Shown: piece after piece, positions 9,537 to 17,981 of the stretch
How the letters are laid out: the number at the start of each line of letters is the position of its first letter
Numbering within the stretch: the first letter of the stretch is position 1
IMG/VR virus record: IMGVR_UViG_3300025132_000115
Coordinates: 1 to 37,361 of that record
Reading direction: 5' to 3' (one strand)
Length of the DNA: 37,361 nucleotides
Origin: a virus
Translations under genes and position numbers: made by a program
Notes under the pieces: generated by a model
What the model saw: only the letters and a program-made list of their open reading frames with translations
Database searches by the model: none
Told to the model about the DNA's origin: nothing

Positions 9537-10080
9537 TTTTGAAAGTGCGGCTAAAAAGCTGAGCACAGTAAACGAAACTGGCTTGAGCCAAGTCAGTAAA
9601 CTTGCACATATCCAACTCAGCTTGGAAGAGCGGGTGACACAGCTTGAAGGTGAGCTAAAGCAAGCAAAGACTGATCTTAGAGCAGTGGCAGAAGACCAAT
9701 TACCAGCGGCAATGGCTGAGCATAATATTTCAAAACTGGAGTTGGAAGATGGTTCTAGTATTAGCGTGAGCAAATACTACAGTGCTTCTATACCTAAAGA
9801 TAGGGCAGAGGAAGCATATGACTGGCTTGTAGATAATAACTTTGGTGACCTGATTAAAAACCAAGTGGCAACTAATTTTGTCCGTGGTCAGGAAACACAA
9901 GCTGAAGAATTTGCAAGTGAGTTAGCTGATCGTGGCATGGCTGTAAATACTAAAAAGTGGGTAGAGCCAATGACACTAAAAGCATTTGTAAAAGACCAAA
10001 CTGAACAAGGGCAAAATATCCCACAAGAATTGTTTGGTTTGTATATCGGTGAAAAATCTAAAATCATGAAGAGGAAATAG
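9529..10080 (+). CDS. replication-operon protein of unknown function, 183 aa
   Basis: The start at 9529 has AGGAGG (9518-9523) five bases upstream; the longer in-frame ORF from 9493 lacks such a site. The N-terminal 60 residues form a heptad-rich helix (LAHIQLSLEERVTQLEGEL) that should make a coiled coil. The rest is a mixed domain ending in a basic tail (KSKIMKRK). It lies directly upstream of the ssDNA-binding protein gene with a 2-bp gap. This resembles unnamed phage proteins that travel with SSB and polymerase genes; no enzyme motif was seen. Confidence 0.75.
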   Translation: MADFESAAKKLSTVNETGLSQVSKLAHIQLSLEERVTQLEGELKQAKTDLRAVAEDQLPAAMAEHNISKLELEDGSSISVSKYYSASIPKDRAEEAYDWLVDNNFGDLIKNQVATNFVRGQETQAEEFASELADRGMAVNTKKWVEPMTLKAFVKDQTEQGQNIPQELFGLYIGEKSKIMKRK

Positions 10081-10082
10081 TC

Positions 10083-10901
10083 ATGGCTGAAGCAAAGAAA
10101 GAAGTTGTTGTTAAAGAAAACAACGCTCCAGTAGTTTATGCTGGTTTTGAAAAGTTTGGGAATAAAGGTTTTAAGGAAGTTACGGCTGAAGACCTTTCTA
10201 TTCCTTTTCTGCGTGTATTAGCACAATTGAGTCCACAGGTTAATAAACGTGACGGTGCTTATGTAGAAGGTGCTGAAGCAGGAATGCTGTTTAATACAGT
10301 GCTTAATGAAGTTTACGATGGTGAGCAGGGTGTTGAAGTTATCCCGTGCCATTACAACCGCCGTTACGTTGAATGGAAACCACGCGAACAAGGTGGTGGG
10401 TATGTTAAATCATACGAAACTACTGACCCTATTGTAAATACAATCATCCGCAATGAAGTAGGCCAAGATGTATTGCCTAATGGCAATCTGCTCGCAAATA
10501 CCGCGCAATTCTTTGTTTTGTTATTGCACCCAACAATGGGAGCGCAACGTGCTTTAATAACTATGTCATCAACACAGCTTAAGAAAGCTCGTAAGTGGAT
10601 GACCCAAGCACAATCGCTAACTGCTCAAGGTGATGATGGTGTATTCGTTCTACCATTGATGTCACAGGTCTACAAAGTAGGCACTGTGCAAGAACAAAAC
10701 GATAAAGGCACATGGTTCGGGTTTGATGTAACTAGGGTTCGTAGCCTTGACCTTGAAAACAAGGAAGATGAGTACTTGTTTAATACTGCCTTGCAGTTTG
10801 AAGAATCCATCCAAGCGGGTGAGGTAGAAGTCAAAGAAGATAAATCCGCTAATACTGCTAAAGAAAAAGGTGATGCGCCAGACGACGATATCCCTTTCTA
10901 G
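10083..10901 (+). CDS. single-stranded DNA-binding protein, 272 aa
   Basis: The protein ends in an acidic tail with the tip DDDIPF, the hallmark of SSB proteins that recruit partners through the C-terminus. The body (residues about 20-235) is beta-rich with aromatic residues suited to stacking on DNA (YNRRYVEWKP, WFGFDVTRV). A Lys/Glu/Asp-rich linker joins body and tip. It is longer than bacterial SSB (about 175 aa), as many phage SSBs are. Its position before the primase and helicase genes agrees with coating the displaced strand during replication. The call rests on the tail, composition and context. Confidence 0.75.
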   Translation: MAEAKKEVVVKENNAPVVYAGFEKFGNKGFKEVTAEDLSIPFLRVLAQLSPQVNKRDGAYVEGAEAGMLFNTVLNEVYDGEQGVEVIPCHYNRRYVEWKPREQGGGYVKSYETTDPIVNTIIRNEVGQDVLPNGNLLANTAQFFVLLLHPTMGAQRALITMSSTQLKKARKWMTQAQSLTAQGDDGVFVLPLMSQVYKVGTVQEQNDKGTWFGFDVTRVRSLDLENKEDEYLFNTALQFEESIQAGEVEVKEDKSANTAKEKGDAPDDDIPF

Positions 10902-11007
10902 TTCAACCGCAGGGGTTGATCGCCCTGTAGTTGCGGGGAGTAGGGTTTAATTGGCGACCAAGCCTTTCTTTACCTTACTCCCCACCCTATTTAGCAGGAG
11001 GTAGATT
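10902..11007 (+). promoter_or_regulatory. structured leader between SSB and primase genes
   Basis: Three nested inverted repeats were found by eye: CCGCA/TGCGG (10907-10911, 10932-10936), GGGGAGTA/TACTCCCC (10935-10942, 10976-10983) and TTGG/CCAA (10951-10961). The first two overlap, so they are alternatives. There is no T-run, which argues against a simple terminator. AGGAGG precedes the primase ATG. Confidence 0.45.
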
Positions 11008-12531
11008 ATGTCTACAGCACAAAAATTTTATGATTTATTTAAGGGTAGCGATATAGCCCACGGTACTTATGTCGTTAACTCCAGCCGTTCTAGCGATGGC
11101 AAAAAGCAAGGTCAGGCTAAAGTTATACGCGAGCCAACCACCCTTGCTATGTGGGAAGAACATCTAAAAGGAGGCACAGGGGTAGGTATTATTCCTATCC
11201 GCAGTGATAACCTTTGCCAGTGGGGTGCAATTGATATTGATGAATACGATGTCAGCCATAAAGAACTGGTTACTGTTTTAAGGGAAAACAAAATCCCCGC
11301 TGTAGTAGGTAGGACTAAATCAGGGGGAGCGCATGTTTGGATGTTTCTTACTGAGCCTGTAGAAGCAGAAGAAATGCAGAGGCGCATGACAGAATTAAGC
11401 GCGGCACTTGGCTATTCGGGCAGTGAGATTTTCCCCAAGCAAACAACTATTTTGATTGATCGTGGTGATACAGGCAACTTTTTAAATATGCCATATCATA
11501 ATGGTGATAATTCTACACGGTATGGTTTTGATGATAATGCAGAGGCTTTGGGTACAGAAGCCTTTTTAGAATACGCTCAACAATTTGTTATAGCTCCTGC
11601 TAAATTCCGTAAACTGAATATGAGTTTTGGTACAAAAGAAGGTGTTTTAAAAGAAGGACCTCCATGCCTACAGCACTTATGCAGTAAAGGATTTGGCGAA
11701 GGTTCACGCAACAATGCCCTTTTCAATCTTGGTGTATATGCACGAATGTTTGATGAAGAAAATTGGGAAGTGTTAGTCCAACGATACAACATGGATTACT
11801 TACACCCGCCCCTCAGCCATAATGAGGTAGGTGTGGTTATTCGCCAACTTAAAAAGAAAGATTACTTTTACAAATGTGAAGACCAACCAATAAAACCTTT
11901 CTGCGATAAAGAAATATGTAAGGGCAGGAAGTACGGTGTTGGACCAACAGGTGTTGGCAATGATATGTCAAGCCTTACTAAAATTGATGGTGATCCACCT
12001 ATCTGGATTCTTGATGTAGATGGTGAACGGCTAGAGCTTTCTACTAATGGTTTGACTAGCCAAGCCCAATTCCAAAAGGAATGTGTAGCCCAGATAAATA
12101 AATTCCCTGTAGTTGTAAACCAAAGAGCATGGCAGACGCGGATACAAATGTTACTGGATAATTTAACTATTGTGGAAGTGCCACCAGATGCCACTATCAA
12201 GGGAGAGTTTGAAGACCTACTCCATGCTTTTTGTTGTGAACGTGCCAAAGGTGAAGAGCGCGAAGATATACTGCAAGGTGTAGCTGTTTGGGTAGAAGGT
12301 AGGGTTTACTTCCAAGTAAAAGATATCAAAAAACACTTGTCCGTAAACGACTTTACACATTACAGTTCTAATAAGATCACATTGCGGTTACAGAATGTAC
12401 AAGCAGAAAAGATGTTCTGGCGTGTGAGAAATAAAGGTGTGCATGTTTGGTCATTACCTCAGGAGTTTTTCCAAGGGGATGATACTGATATACCGTTGCC
12501 AGAGTTACCAGTTGCTGAGGGAATTATTTAG
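11008..12531 (+). CDS. archaeo-eukaryotic-type primase (TOTE-like), 507 aa
   Basis: Residues 1-200 match the AEP primase fold: the metal-binding motif WGAIDIDEYD (Asp76, Asp78), the SGGAHVWMF motif with His109, and LIDRGDTGNFLNMPYHN as the third block. A PriCT-like helical region follows near 225-280. A Cys cluster (YKCEDQ, PFCDKEICKGRKYG) at about 288-310 may bind zinc or an Fe-S cluster. The C-terminal 180 residues are less clear. It should make primers, possibly with polymerase activity, for the PolA encoded downstream. It overlaps the UvrD-like helicase start by one base, suggesting a primase-helicase pair. TOTE-type primases were described with SF1 helicases, which fits. Confidence 0.85.
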   Translation: MSTAQKFYDLFKGSDIAHGTYVVNSSRSSDGKKQGQAKVIREPTTLAMWEEHLKGGTGVGIIPIRSDNLCQWGAIDIDEYDVSHKELVTVLRENKIPAVVGRTKSGGAHVWMFLTEPVEAEEMQRRMTELSAALGYSGSEIFPKQTTILIDRGDTGNFLNMPYHNGDNSTRYGFDDNAEALGTEAFLEYAQQFVIAPAKFRKLNMSFGTKEGVLKEGPPCLQHLCSKGFGEGSRNNALFNLGVYARMFDEENWEVLVQRYNMDYLHPPLSHNEVGVVIRQLKKKDYFYKCEDQPIKPFCDKEICKGRKYGVGPTGVGNDMSSLTKIDGDPPIWILDVDGERLELSTNGLTSQAQFQKECVAQINKFPVVVNQRAWQTRIQMLLDNLTIVEVPPDATIKGEFEDLLHAFCCERAKGEEREDILQGVAVWVEGRVYFQVKDIKKHLSVNDFTHYSSNKITLRLQNVQAEKMFWRVRNKGVHVWSLPQEFFQGDDTDIPLPELPVAEGII

Positions 12532-14048
12532 TGCAGATTGTACTCGGACCTCCAGGAACAGGTAAAACAACTAAGCTCTTAAACTTAGTTGAACAATACA
12601 TGCAGTCAGGGGTTCCACCAGACCGCATCGGGTACTTTGCGTTTACCCGCAGGGCGGCGACCGAAGCCATAGACCGCGCTTGTGAAAAGTTCAACCTAAG
12701 TAAAAAAGAGTTACCGTATTTTCGTACTTTACATAGCCTCGGATTTTTAATGTCAGGGCTGACCCATTCTCAAGTAATGACACCTGAAAAATACCAAGAG
12801 GTTGCTGATTGGTTAAAGATTGGCAAGTTCTACGGTGGGGGAACAGTTGACCAAGGACCATATAAAGATTTCGGTTATGGTGATAAATTTCTTGAAATTA
12901 TAAATGTATCCCGTATTCTGCGCCAACCATTACGCCAAGTTTACAATGAAAGCATTGTCCCCTTAAAAACAGATTGGGCAAGAGTAGAATACGTTAGCCG
13001 AGGATTACAGCATTGGAAAAAAGCATACGGCTTACAAGATTATGCTGGGATGTTAGAAACTTTTGTTGACCAAGAATTATGCCCACGATTAGAAGTAGTT
13101 TTTATTGATGAGGCACAAGATTTATCTCCCATCCAATGGGAGATGGTAAGGTTACTAGAGCAAAACAGCCAGATATGCTATGTAGCGGGAGATGATGATC
13201 AAGCCATTTTCCGTTATGCTGGCGCAGATGTAGACCATTTTGTAGGACTCCAAGGGGAAGTTACCCTCTTGAACAAGTCCTACCGCATTCCCTCCTTGCA
13301 CCATGCACTCAGCCACAAAGTTATAAAACGCATTGTAGGAAGGCGGGATAAATTCTTTGAACCCAAAGAGGGTGAGGGTAGTGTCTTGTGGCATAGGCAT
13401 TCTGAAGAAGTTGACCTTAGTACAGGTGATTGGTTACTACTGAGCCGTACTACTCGGGGAGCGCAACAAATAGAGGAAGAAGTACGCCGCCGAGGACATT
13501 TATATATTTATAATGGTTCAACCAGTATAGACAGTAAAGTATTAGAAGCAGTAAGGTTTTGGGAACATTTGCGCGAGGGCAATCGTTTAAATGCTGAACA
13601 AGTCAGGTTAGTCTACAAACATATGCTTTTGAATACACAAGTAGCCTACGGATTTAAAACTATGCCGAATGGCGATGATTCTACTTTTTATAGTTTAGAA
13701 GAATTACAGCAAGATCACGGGTTATTGCACAGTCAACCTTGGGATATAGGGTTAGGCAAAATAAATGAACGCGATCGCACTTATATAAAGGCTTGCTTGC
13801 GAAAAGGCGAAAGCCTTACGACAACCCCACGGTTACGAATATCCACTATTCATTCTGCTAAAGGAGCTCAGGCAACAAATGTAATGTTGTTAACTGATAC
13901 TATGCGTAGACCATATAGTATGTGGCGTAAAATAGATAACCAAGCAGAAGATGAAGCACGAGTATTTTATGTAGGGTTGACCCGAGCTACAGATAATTTA
14001 CATTTGATTCATCCTATGTTTAGTCAAGGGTACGGTTTACCTAGCTGA
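12531..14048 (+). CDS. UvrD/Rep-like superfamily 1 DNA helicase, 505 aa
   Basis: Starts at GTG overlapping the primase stop. SF1 motifs are in order: Walker A GPPGTGKTT (residues 6-14), motif Ia YFAFTRRAA, motif Ic FRTLHSLGF, Walker B VVFIDEAQDLSP, motif III AGDDDQAIFRY, motif IV LNKSYRIP, motif V STIHSAKGAQA and motif VI EARVFYVGLTRA. All key residues are present, so an active 3'-5' DNA translocase is expected. It is shorter than cellular UvrD (about 720 aa), with reduced 1B/2B domains. No DnaB-type helicase was seen in the window, so this protein or the SNF2 helicase may open the fork. Confidence 0.93.
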   Translation: MQIVLGPPGTGKTTKLLNLVEQYMQSGVPPDRIGYFAFTRRAATEAIDRACEKFNLSKKELPYFRTLHSLGFLMSGLTHSQVMTPEKYQEVADWLKIGKFYGGGTVDQGPYKDFGYGDKFLEIINVSRILRQPLRQVYNESIVPLKTDWARVEYVSRGLQHWKKAYGLQDYAGMLETFVDQELCPRLEVVFIDEAQDLSPIQWEMVRLLEQNSQICYVAGDDDQAIFRYAGADVDHFVGLQGEVTLLNKSYRIPSLHHALSHKVIKRIVGRRDKFFEPKEGEGSVLWHRHSEEVDLSTGDWLLLSRTTRGAQQIEEEVRRRGHLYIYNGSTSIDSKVLEAVRFWEHLREGNRLNAEQVRLVYKHMLLNTQVAYGFKTMPNGDDSTFYSLEELQQDHGLLHSQPWDIGLGKINERDRTYIKACLRKGESLTTTPRLRISTIHSAKGAQATNVMLLTDTMRRPYSMWRKIDNQAEDEARVFYVGLTRATDNLHLIHPMFSQGYGLPS

Positions 14049-14056
14049 AAACAAAA

Positions 14057-14121
14057 GAGTTATCATTTGTTATGGCTTGGGGCATTGTTAGGTTGCTGGT
14101 AACAAACAGAAAGGAGCTACC
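14057..14121 (+). promoter_or_regulatory. promoter-like element and YAGAAAG leader
   Basis: GAGTTATCA (14057-14065) then TTGTTA at 14085, in the 28-nt register of the promoter family. TTGTTA and TAACAA (14100-14105) are inverted repeats. The loop text ACAGAAAG (14106-14113) is present but has no flush stem; TGGTA/TACCA pairs farther out. Confidence 0.45.
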
Positions 14122-14382
14122 ATGCAAGTGAAATACTTTAACAAAGCGTCTCTGTTAGATGCGAACAATGAAGCTATATTATCTGAGCGTAACCGTTCTA
14201 TATATAATGAAAGCATTGTTGATATTGCAGATGACACCCTATTCCCCATCGTTTTTAGTATGCCACATAACGATGTGGAAATGCGGGTTGAACTTATGCT
14301 TGACCCCACAACAAAGGTTTGGTTAGATATGCCTTTTGAAGCATATGAAGCCTTACCTTCAGTAGATTACCCAACACAGTAA
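14122..14382 (+). CDS. small protein of unknown function, 86 aa
   Basis: Good start with AGAAAGGAG eight to ten bases upstream. The protein is acidic and soluble with an alternating hydrophobic pattern (LFPIVFSMP, EMRVELML) suggesting a small beta-rich fold; no cysteines or signal peptide. It stands alone between the helicase and DUF932 genes, with its own promoter-like leader. I do not recognise the family. Confidence 0.7.
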   Translation: MQVKYFNKASLLDANNEAILSERNRSIYNESIVDIADDTLFPIVFSMPHNDVEMRVELMLDPTTKVWLDMPFEAYEALPSVDYPTQ

Positions 14383-14399
14383 TACTCTAGAAAGGAGTA
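14383..14399 (+). promoter_or_regulatory. YAGAAAG leader hairpin
   Basis: TACTC (14383-14387) and GAGTA (14395-14399) form five Watson-Crick pairs around the 7-nt loop TAGAAAG; ATG follows at 14407. Only 24 bases separate the two genes here, so the element occurs without its own promoter. Confidence 0.65.
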
Positions 14400-14406
14400 A
14401 TGTATA

Positions 14407-15435
14407 ATGGCACATTTAGTTGAGACTATGGCGTATGCAGGACAAGTCCCTTGGCACGGTTTAGGAACCGCTGTTGATGGTAATATGTCACCCCAAGAAA
14501 TGTTGGTTGCGGCTGGCATTGATTGGACAGTTAGTAAGCGTCCTGCTTATACAGTTGATAAACCTAACTGTTGGAATATTATCGACCCAACTGGTGAGGC
14601 TGGTTTTATCCGCGCACCAGATGCACATTTCCTTGTGCGGGATAGCGATAACAAAGTGCTTTCGCATTGTGGTGATGGTTATGTACCTTTCCAAAATGCT
14701 GAAGTTATGGACTTCTTTAAAAAGTTTACCGATGCTGGTCAGATGACCATGGAAACAGCGGGTAGCTTGAAAGAAGGTAAAGATATATGGGGGTTGGCAA
14801 AGCTAACTGATAAGTTCAGCCTTGGTGGTGATGATGAAGTTAAGGGTTATTTGCTTTTGAATAACAGCCACCAAGTAGGCAAAGCGATGACTATTATGTT
14901 CACCCCTATCCGTGTTGTGTGTAACAATACTCTTACACAGGCTATGAGCATGGAGGGCAACCGCTTCCGTGTACTACATCTGCAAATGTTCGATGAAGAA
15001 ATACAGAAGGCCGCTGAAGAGGCTTTAGGTATTAGTGGTCAGCAAATGACCAAGTTCAAAGAGCAGTCTGAGTTCTTAGCAAAGAAACGTGCAAAAGAGT
15101 TTGATGTTGATAACTTTATTGCAGAGTTGTTCCAACCTAACTTGTTAATAGAGCGAGCCAAGGCATCTGTAAAAGATGACCTACCGCCTCTGCGTGATGA
15201 GTTTAAACGTACTGCCGAACTTGTTGAAGAAGCATTACATACGAGTCCCGGAGCAAACATGAACTCTGCTAAAGGTACATGGTGGGGTGCGCTCAATGCT
15301 GTGACTTATGTAGTAGATCACCAGAAACGTTCACAAGCTGAAGGTAATGCACTGCACTCTGCATGGTTTGGGTCTGGCGCGAATACAAAACGCAAAGCTC
15401 TAGCTAAAGCACTAGAATATGCTGATGCGGCGTAA
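14407..15435 (+). CDS. DUF932 family phage/plasmid protein, 342 aa
   Basis: Opens with MAHLVETMAYAGQVPWHGLG, the characteristic N-terminus of DUF932 proteins, and continues with the family pattern: a central GYLLLNNSHQ segment, TPIRVVCNNTLTQA, and a C-terminal helical region with GTWWGALNAVTYVVDHQ. The length is usual for the family. DUF932 proteins are widespread in phages and plasmids near replication and recombination genes; their activity is not established to my knowledge. Here it sits just downstream of the primase-helicase pair. Confidence 0.9.
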   Translation: MAHLVETMAYAGQVPWHGLGTAVDGNMSPQEMLVAAGIDWTVSKRPAYTVDKPNCWNIIDPTGEAGFIRAPDAHFLVRDSDNKVLSHCGDGYVPFQNAEVMDFFKKFTDAGQMTMETAGSLKEGKDIWGLAKLTDKFSLGGDDEVKGYLLLNNSHQVGKAMTIMFTPIRVVCNNTLTQAMSMEGNRFRVLHLQMFDEEIQKAAEEALGISGQQMTKFKEQSEFLAKKRAKEFDVDNFIAELFQPNLLIERAKASVKDDLPPLRDEFKRTAELVEEALHTSPGANMNSAKGTWWGALNAVTYVVDHQKRSQAEGNALHSAWFGSGANTKRKALAKALEYADAA

Positions 15436-15447
15436 CTGACAAAGTAG

Positions 15448-15514
15448 TTCTTGTCTTGGCATGGTTCGTTTACTAAAATGAACCATGCCATTTTCCATAG
15501 AAAGGGAGATTAAT
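15448..15514 (+). promoter_or_regulatory. promoter-like element inside an 11-bp inverted repeat, with YAGAAAG hairpin
   Basis: TTCTTGTC (15448-15455) and TAAAAT (15474-15479) resemble the promoter family. TGGCATGGTTC (15457-15467) and GAACCATGCCA (15480-15490) are perfect 11-bp arms around a 12-nt loop holding the -10-like box, as an operator would. TTTCC (15492-15496) pairs with GGAGA (15505-15509), including one GU, around ATAGAAAG. Confidence 0.5.
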
Positions 15515-16111
15515 ATGTTTTATGCAATATGTGAAGGGATTCCAGGAAGTTCTGGTCCAGCCTACGTTATCTACAAGTTCAACTCTTTGGAAAACATTAA
15601 AGAGTGTGAGGCAGTTAACGAATACAGCATTGTGTACAATGGCGAATCACCCCGACAGTTAGTAGAGTTTTGTTCTGTAGAAGAGCTACGCGAAATTGCT
15701 GTCGCAATAGGTGGGGATTTAACTTATATTTCCCACCAACAAGCGGCTGACTATGTGCATCAAGCAGTAGTTAAGAAAGCCAAAAACTGGAAACCCCAAG
15801 AGGAGCCTAATATGTCTACTGTTCACGTAGATCAGTTTAATAACAAAGCGCAAAAGCATGAGGCAACCGAAAAGAAAAAACAGGTTCGTACGCGTTTTAG
15901 AAACGATGCTAGAATCGAAGTTCTAAAGGATACACCTACTGTTCGCGAAGGCACAAATCGCTACCGCAATATGAAGGTGATTATGGAAAGCGCAACTGTC
16001 GGCGAGGCTATGGCAAAACTCCGCGCACTTAGTCCTGCTCCCGGATGCGGTGTTGATATTAGGATAGCATGTGATGCGGGTGTTATAAAGCTGGATTGGC
16101 AAGAGGAATAA
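15515..16111 (+). CDS. protein of unknown function with basic middle, 198 aa
   Basis: The ATG at 15515 follows AGAAAGGGAG; an upstream in-frame ATG at 15485 lies inside the inverted repeat and has no ribosome site. The N-terminal 95 residues look globular. Residues about 110-130 are a Lys/Arg-rich stretch (EKKKQVRTRFRNDARIEV), and the C-terminal 60 residues form a compact domain (ATVGEAMAKLRAL, CGVDIRIACDAG). A nucleic-acid-binding role is plausible from the charge. It is followed after 3 bp by the putative base-modification gene. Family not recognised. Confidence 0.7.
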   Translation: MFYAICEGIPGSSGPAYVIYKFNSLENIKECEAVNEYSIVYNGESPRQLVEFCSVEELREIAVAIGGDLTYISHQQAADYVHQAVVKKAKNWKPQEEPNMSTVHVDQFNNKAQKHEATEKKKQVRTRFRNDARIEVLKDTPTVREGTNRYRNMKVIMESATVGEAMAKLRALSPAPGCGVDIRIACDAGVIKLDWQEE

Positions 16112-16114
16112 GCA

Positions 16115-17011
16115 ATGTTAACCGAAGCTATAGAAAGTTACTTCGGGTGGATAAATGAGAGACACTCGATCTACCTACGCAGGAGGTCGGGTGCTCCCGC
16201 CCCTTGGACTACTGACCGTATCCTACAGGAATTTAAGTTTACAAACCCTTTCCGTGAAAACGATAGGGTTACTATTTGGATGCGTGAAAACTGGACAAAG
16301 CCAAACAACAATCGCCCTCATGGTGAGATACTGTTTAATTGTTGTTTATTCCGTATGATAGGCACAAGTGAGTTTGCCGAACAGCACGGCTGGGCAGAAG
16401 AATTTAACCCTGCTCGTACAAAAGAATTAATACAAACCAGAATTGAGAATGGTTTACGAACATTTACTGGTGCGTATATAATCACTAACCAAGGACTCAA
16501 AGCACCAAAATCAGAGGTTGTGGTTGACCATTTTCTTAAGCCTATCTGGGAAAACAAAGAAGCGTTGGCGCAGATCGCCGCCGAAACGCAGTCGCTCCAA
16601 AAAGTACATGAAGCGATGGGTTCCTATCGGGGATGGGGAGGGGGAGGTTTTATGTCATATGAGGTTGTTACCGACCTCAACCACACGCCTGTATTATCAT
16701 CGGCAGAAGACCGTTATAGGTGGGCGAACGCTGGTCCTGGAGCAGTTAGGGGATTAAACAGAATCCTTGGCTTACCTCTTAAAAAAGGTATGGGTCAGCC
16801 TATGGCTAATGATCATATGATCAAGTTGTTATCCAAAGCCCCTTTTTACATTCAACCTCATGTTCCCTTAAAAGAAGTTGATATGCGTACTATTGAGCAT
16901 AGCTTATGTGAGTGGGATAAATATGAAAGAGTAAGGTTAGGCCAAGGTAGACCGCGCAGTATTTATCGCCCTACCTTATTAACAGATACACCTAAAGGAG
17001 CTGTAGAATGA
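16115..17011 (+). CDS. 5-hmdU DNA kinase helical-domain-like protein (putative base hypermodification), 298 aa
   Basis: Residues 31-56 contain WTTDRILQEF and FTNPFREND followed by RVTIWM, which resembles the helical domain found in 5-hydroxymethyluracil DNA kinases and the related alpha-glutamyl/putrescinyl thymine pyrophosphorylase-type proteins of phages with hypermodified thymine. The usual P-loop kinase part is absent, so this is a helical-domain-only form. A Gly-rich turn (YRGWGGGGFMSYEV) and a helical C-terminus follow, reminiscent of DNA-glycosylase-like folds. The stop overlaps the glycosyltransferase start (ATGA), which argues for joint function. Recognition is from memory of the motif; a profile search against PF18723 would settle it. 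Confidence 0.55.
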   Translation: MLTEAIESYFGWINERHSIYLRRRSGAPAPWTTDRILQEFKFTNPFRENDRVTIWMRENWTKPNNNRPHGEILFNCCLFRMIGTSEFAEQHGWAEEFNPARTKELIQTRIENGLRTFTGAYIITNQGLKAPKSEVVVDHFLKPIWENKEALAQIAAETQSLQKVHEAMGSYRGWGGGGFMSYEVVTDLNHTPVLSSAEDRYRWANAGPGAVRGLNRILGLPLKKGMGQPMANDHMIKLLSKAPFYIQPHVPLKEVDMRTIEHSLCEWDKYERVRLGQGRPRSIYRPTLLTDTPKGAVE

Positions 17012-17979
17012 AAGTAGACCTTTATTATTTAAGCCCTAATCCCTATGGGGGATGGGTTACTTATACAAATCATTTAATGATAGCATTGAGGGCTTCTGGT
17101 ATTGATTGTGAGTTATTTAAAATCCGACCTAAAAGTGAACGTAAAACACGGGATTTTGGTTATGGAAAAAGATACCGTAATATTTCTATGCAAGAAGCCT
17201 TGAGTAGAAAAAACACAATTAAACTGATAGTAGCTGGAGCTAAACAATTTAAAGATGAAACAGAAACACTTTATCAGGCGGGTGCTTGTTTAATAATACA
17301 TGATCCGACAGAGTTAAAAAACTTACCTGAAAATTTAGATTTCACTCGTTGTGTGAGTATACGTCAGATAGGTGCTAGAACATTACAAGGCACAGAATTT
17401 ATTCGTCACCCTTATAAATGTTTTTCTGGGCATGCGATTACCCCTCGCAAAAAAGCAATCAGCACTTCTAGGATTGATTTCGACAAGCACACTTCTATCT
17501 TGTTAGATGCTAACCGCCTTTTGAAAGATGAAGATAAAATTGATATCCGTGGGTTTGAAAACAGGATTTTCACACGGTTCAAAATTGTACCTAAGTACCC
17601 TGAGTGGGTTCAATCTGTTGCACAGTACCCAAGGGAAGAATCTTACGCTTTTGAAATGATGACTAACTACACCTATAATGTAGATATGACACAAATTAAA
17701 GGTGATGGCGGGGGTACTCAGTATACTTGGCTAGAAGCGTGGAATGCTGGTTGTATACCGATCATCCATGAAAACTGGTTGTTAGATCAACCAGATGATA
17801 TGATTCCAGATAAAAACTGTATTGTGGTTAGTGGTGCAGAAGAGCTAGCAAAAGTTTTAACCGAAGAAGAAAACCACACTGCTTTAGCAAACATGAGAAA
17901 GCATTGCTTTGAAGCATTAGAAAAGCATGCCCCTGAACTAATAGGGCAAAAATACAAAGCCTTTTTAGAACGCCTTTAA
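17008..17979 (+). CDS. GT-B-type glycosyltransferase, candidate DNA glycosyltransferase, 323 aa
   Basis: The start MKVDLYYLSPNPYGGW, with a Gly-containing loop after the first strand, and the C-terminal block GDGGGTQYTWLEAWNAGCIP (residues 232-251) are typical of GT-B, GT4-like enzymes; Glu243 sits where these bind the sugar nucleotide. The N-terminal half also has Rossmann-like strands (IKLIVAGA, ACLIIHDP). No signal peptide or membrane segment, so it is cytoplasmic. The gene overlaps the putative hmdU-related gene by 4 bp and precedes a thymidylate-synthase homologue, so phage DNA is the most likely acceptor. Alternative: it glycosylates a protein or host glycan. Confidence 0.75.
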   Translation: MKVDLYYLSPNPYGGWVTYTNHLMIALRASGIDCELFKIRPKSERKTRDFGYGKRYRNISMQEALSRKNTIKLIVAGAKQFKDETETLYQAGACLIIHDPTELKNLPENLDFTRCVSIRQIGARTLQGTEFIRHPYKCFSGHAITPRKKAISTSRIDFDKHTSILLDANRLLKDEDKIDIRGFENRIFTRFKIVPKYPEWVQSVAQYPREESYAFEMMTNYTYNVDMTQIKGDGGGTQYTWLEAWNAGCIPIIHENWLLDQPDDMIPDKNCIVVSGAEELAKVLTEEENHTALANMRKHCFEALEKHAPELIGQKYKAFLERL

Positions 17980-17981
17980 CA

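Noticed and set aside
17008-17979. Interpretation of the glycosyltransferase as a cell-surface or serotype-conversion enzyme
   Set aside because: No membrane segment or flippase partner, and the coupling to an hmdU-related gene points to DNA; kept only as an alternative.
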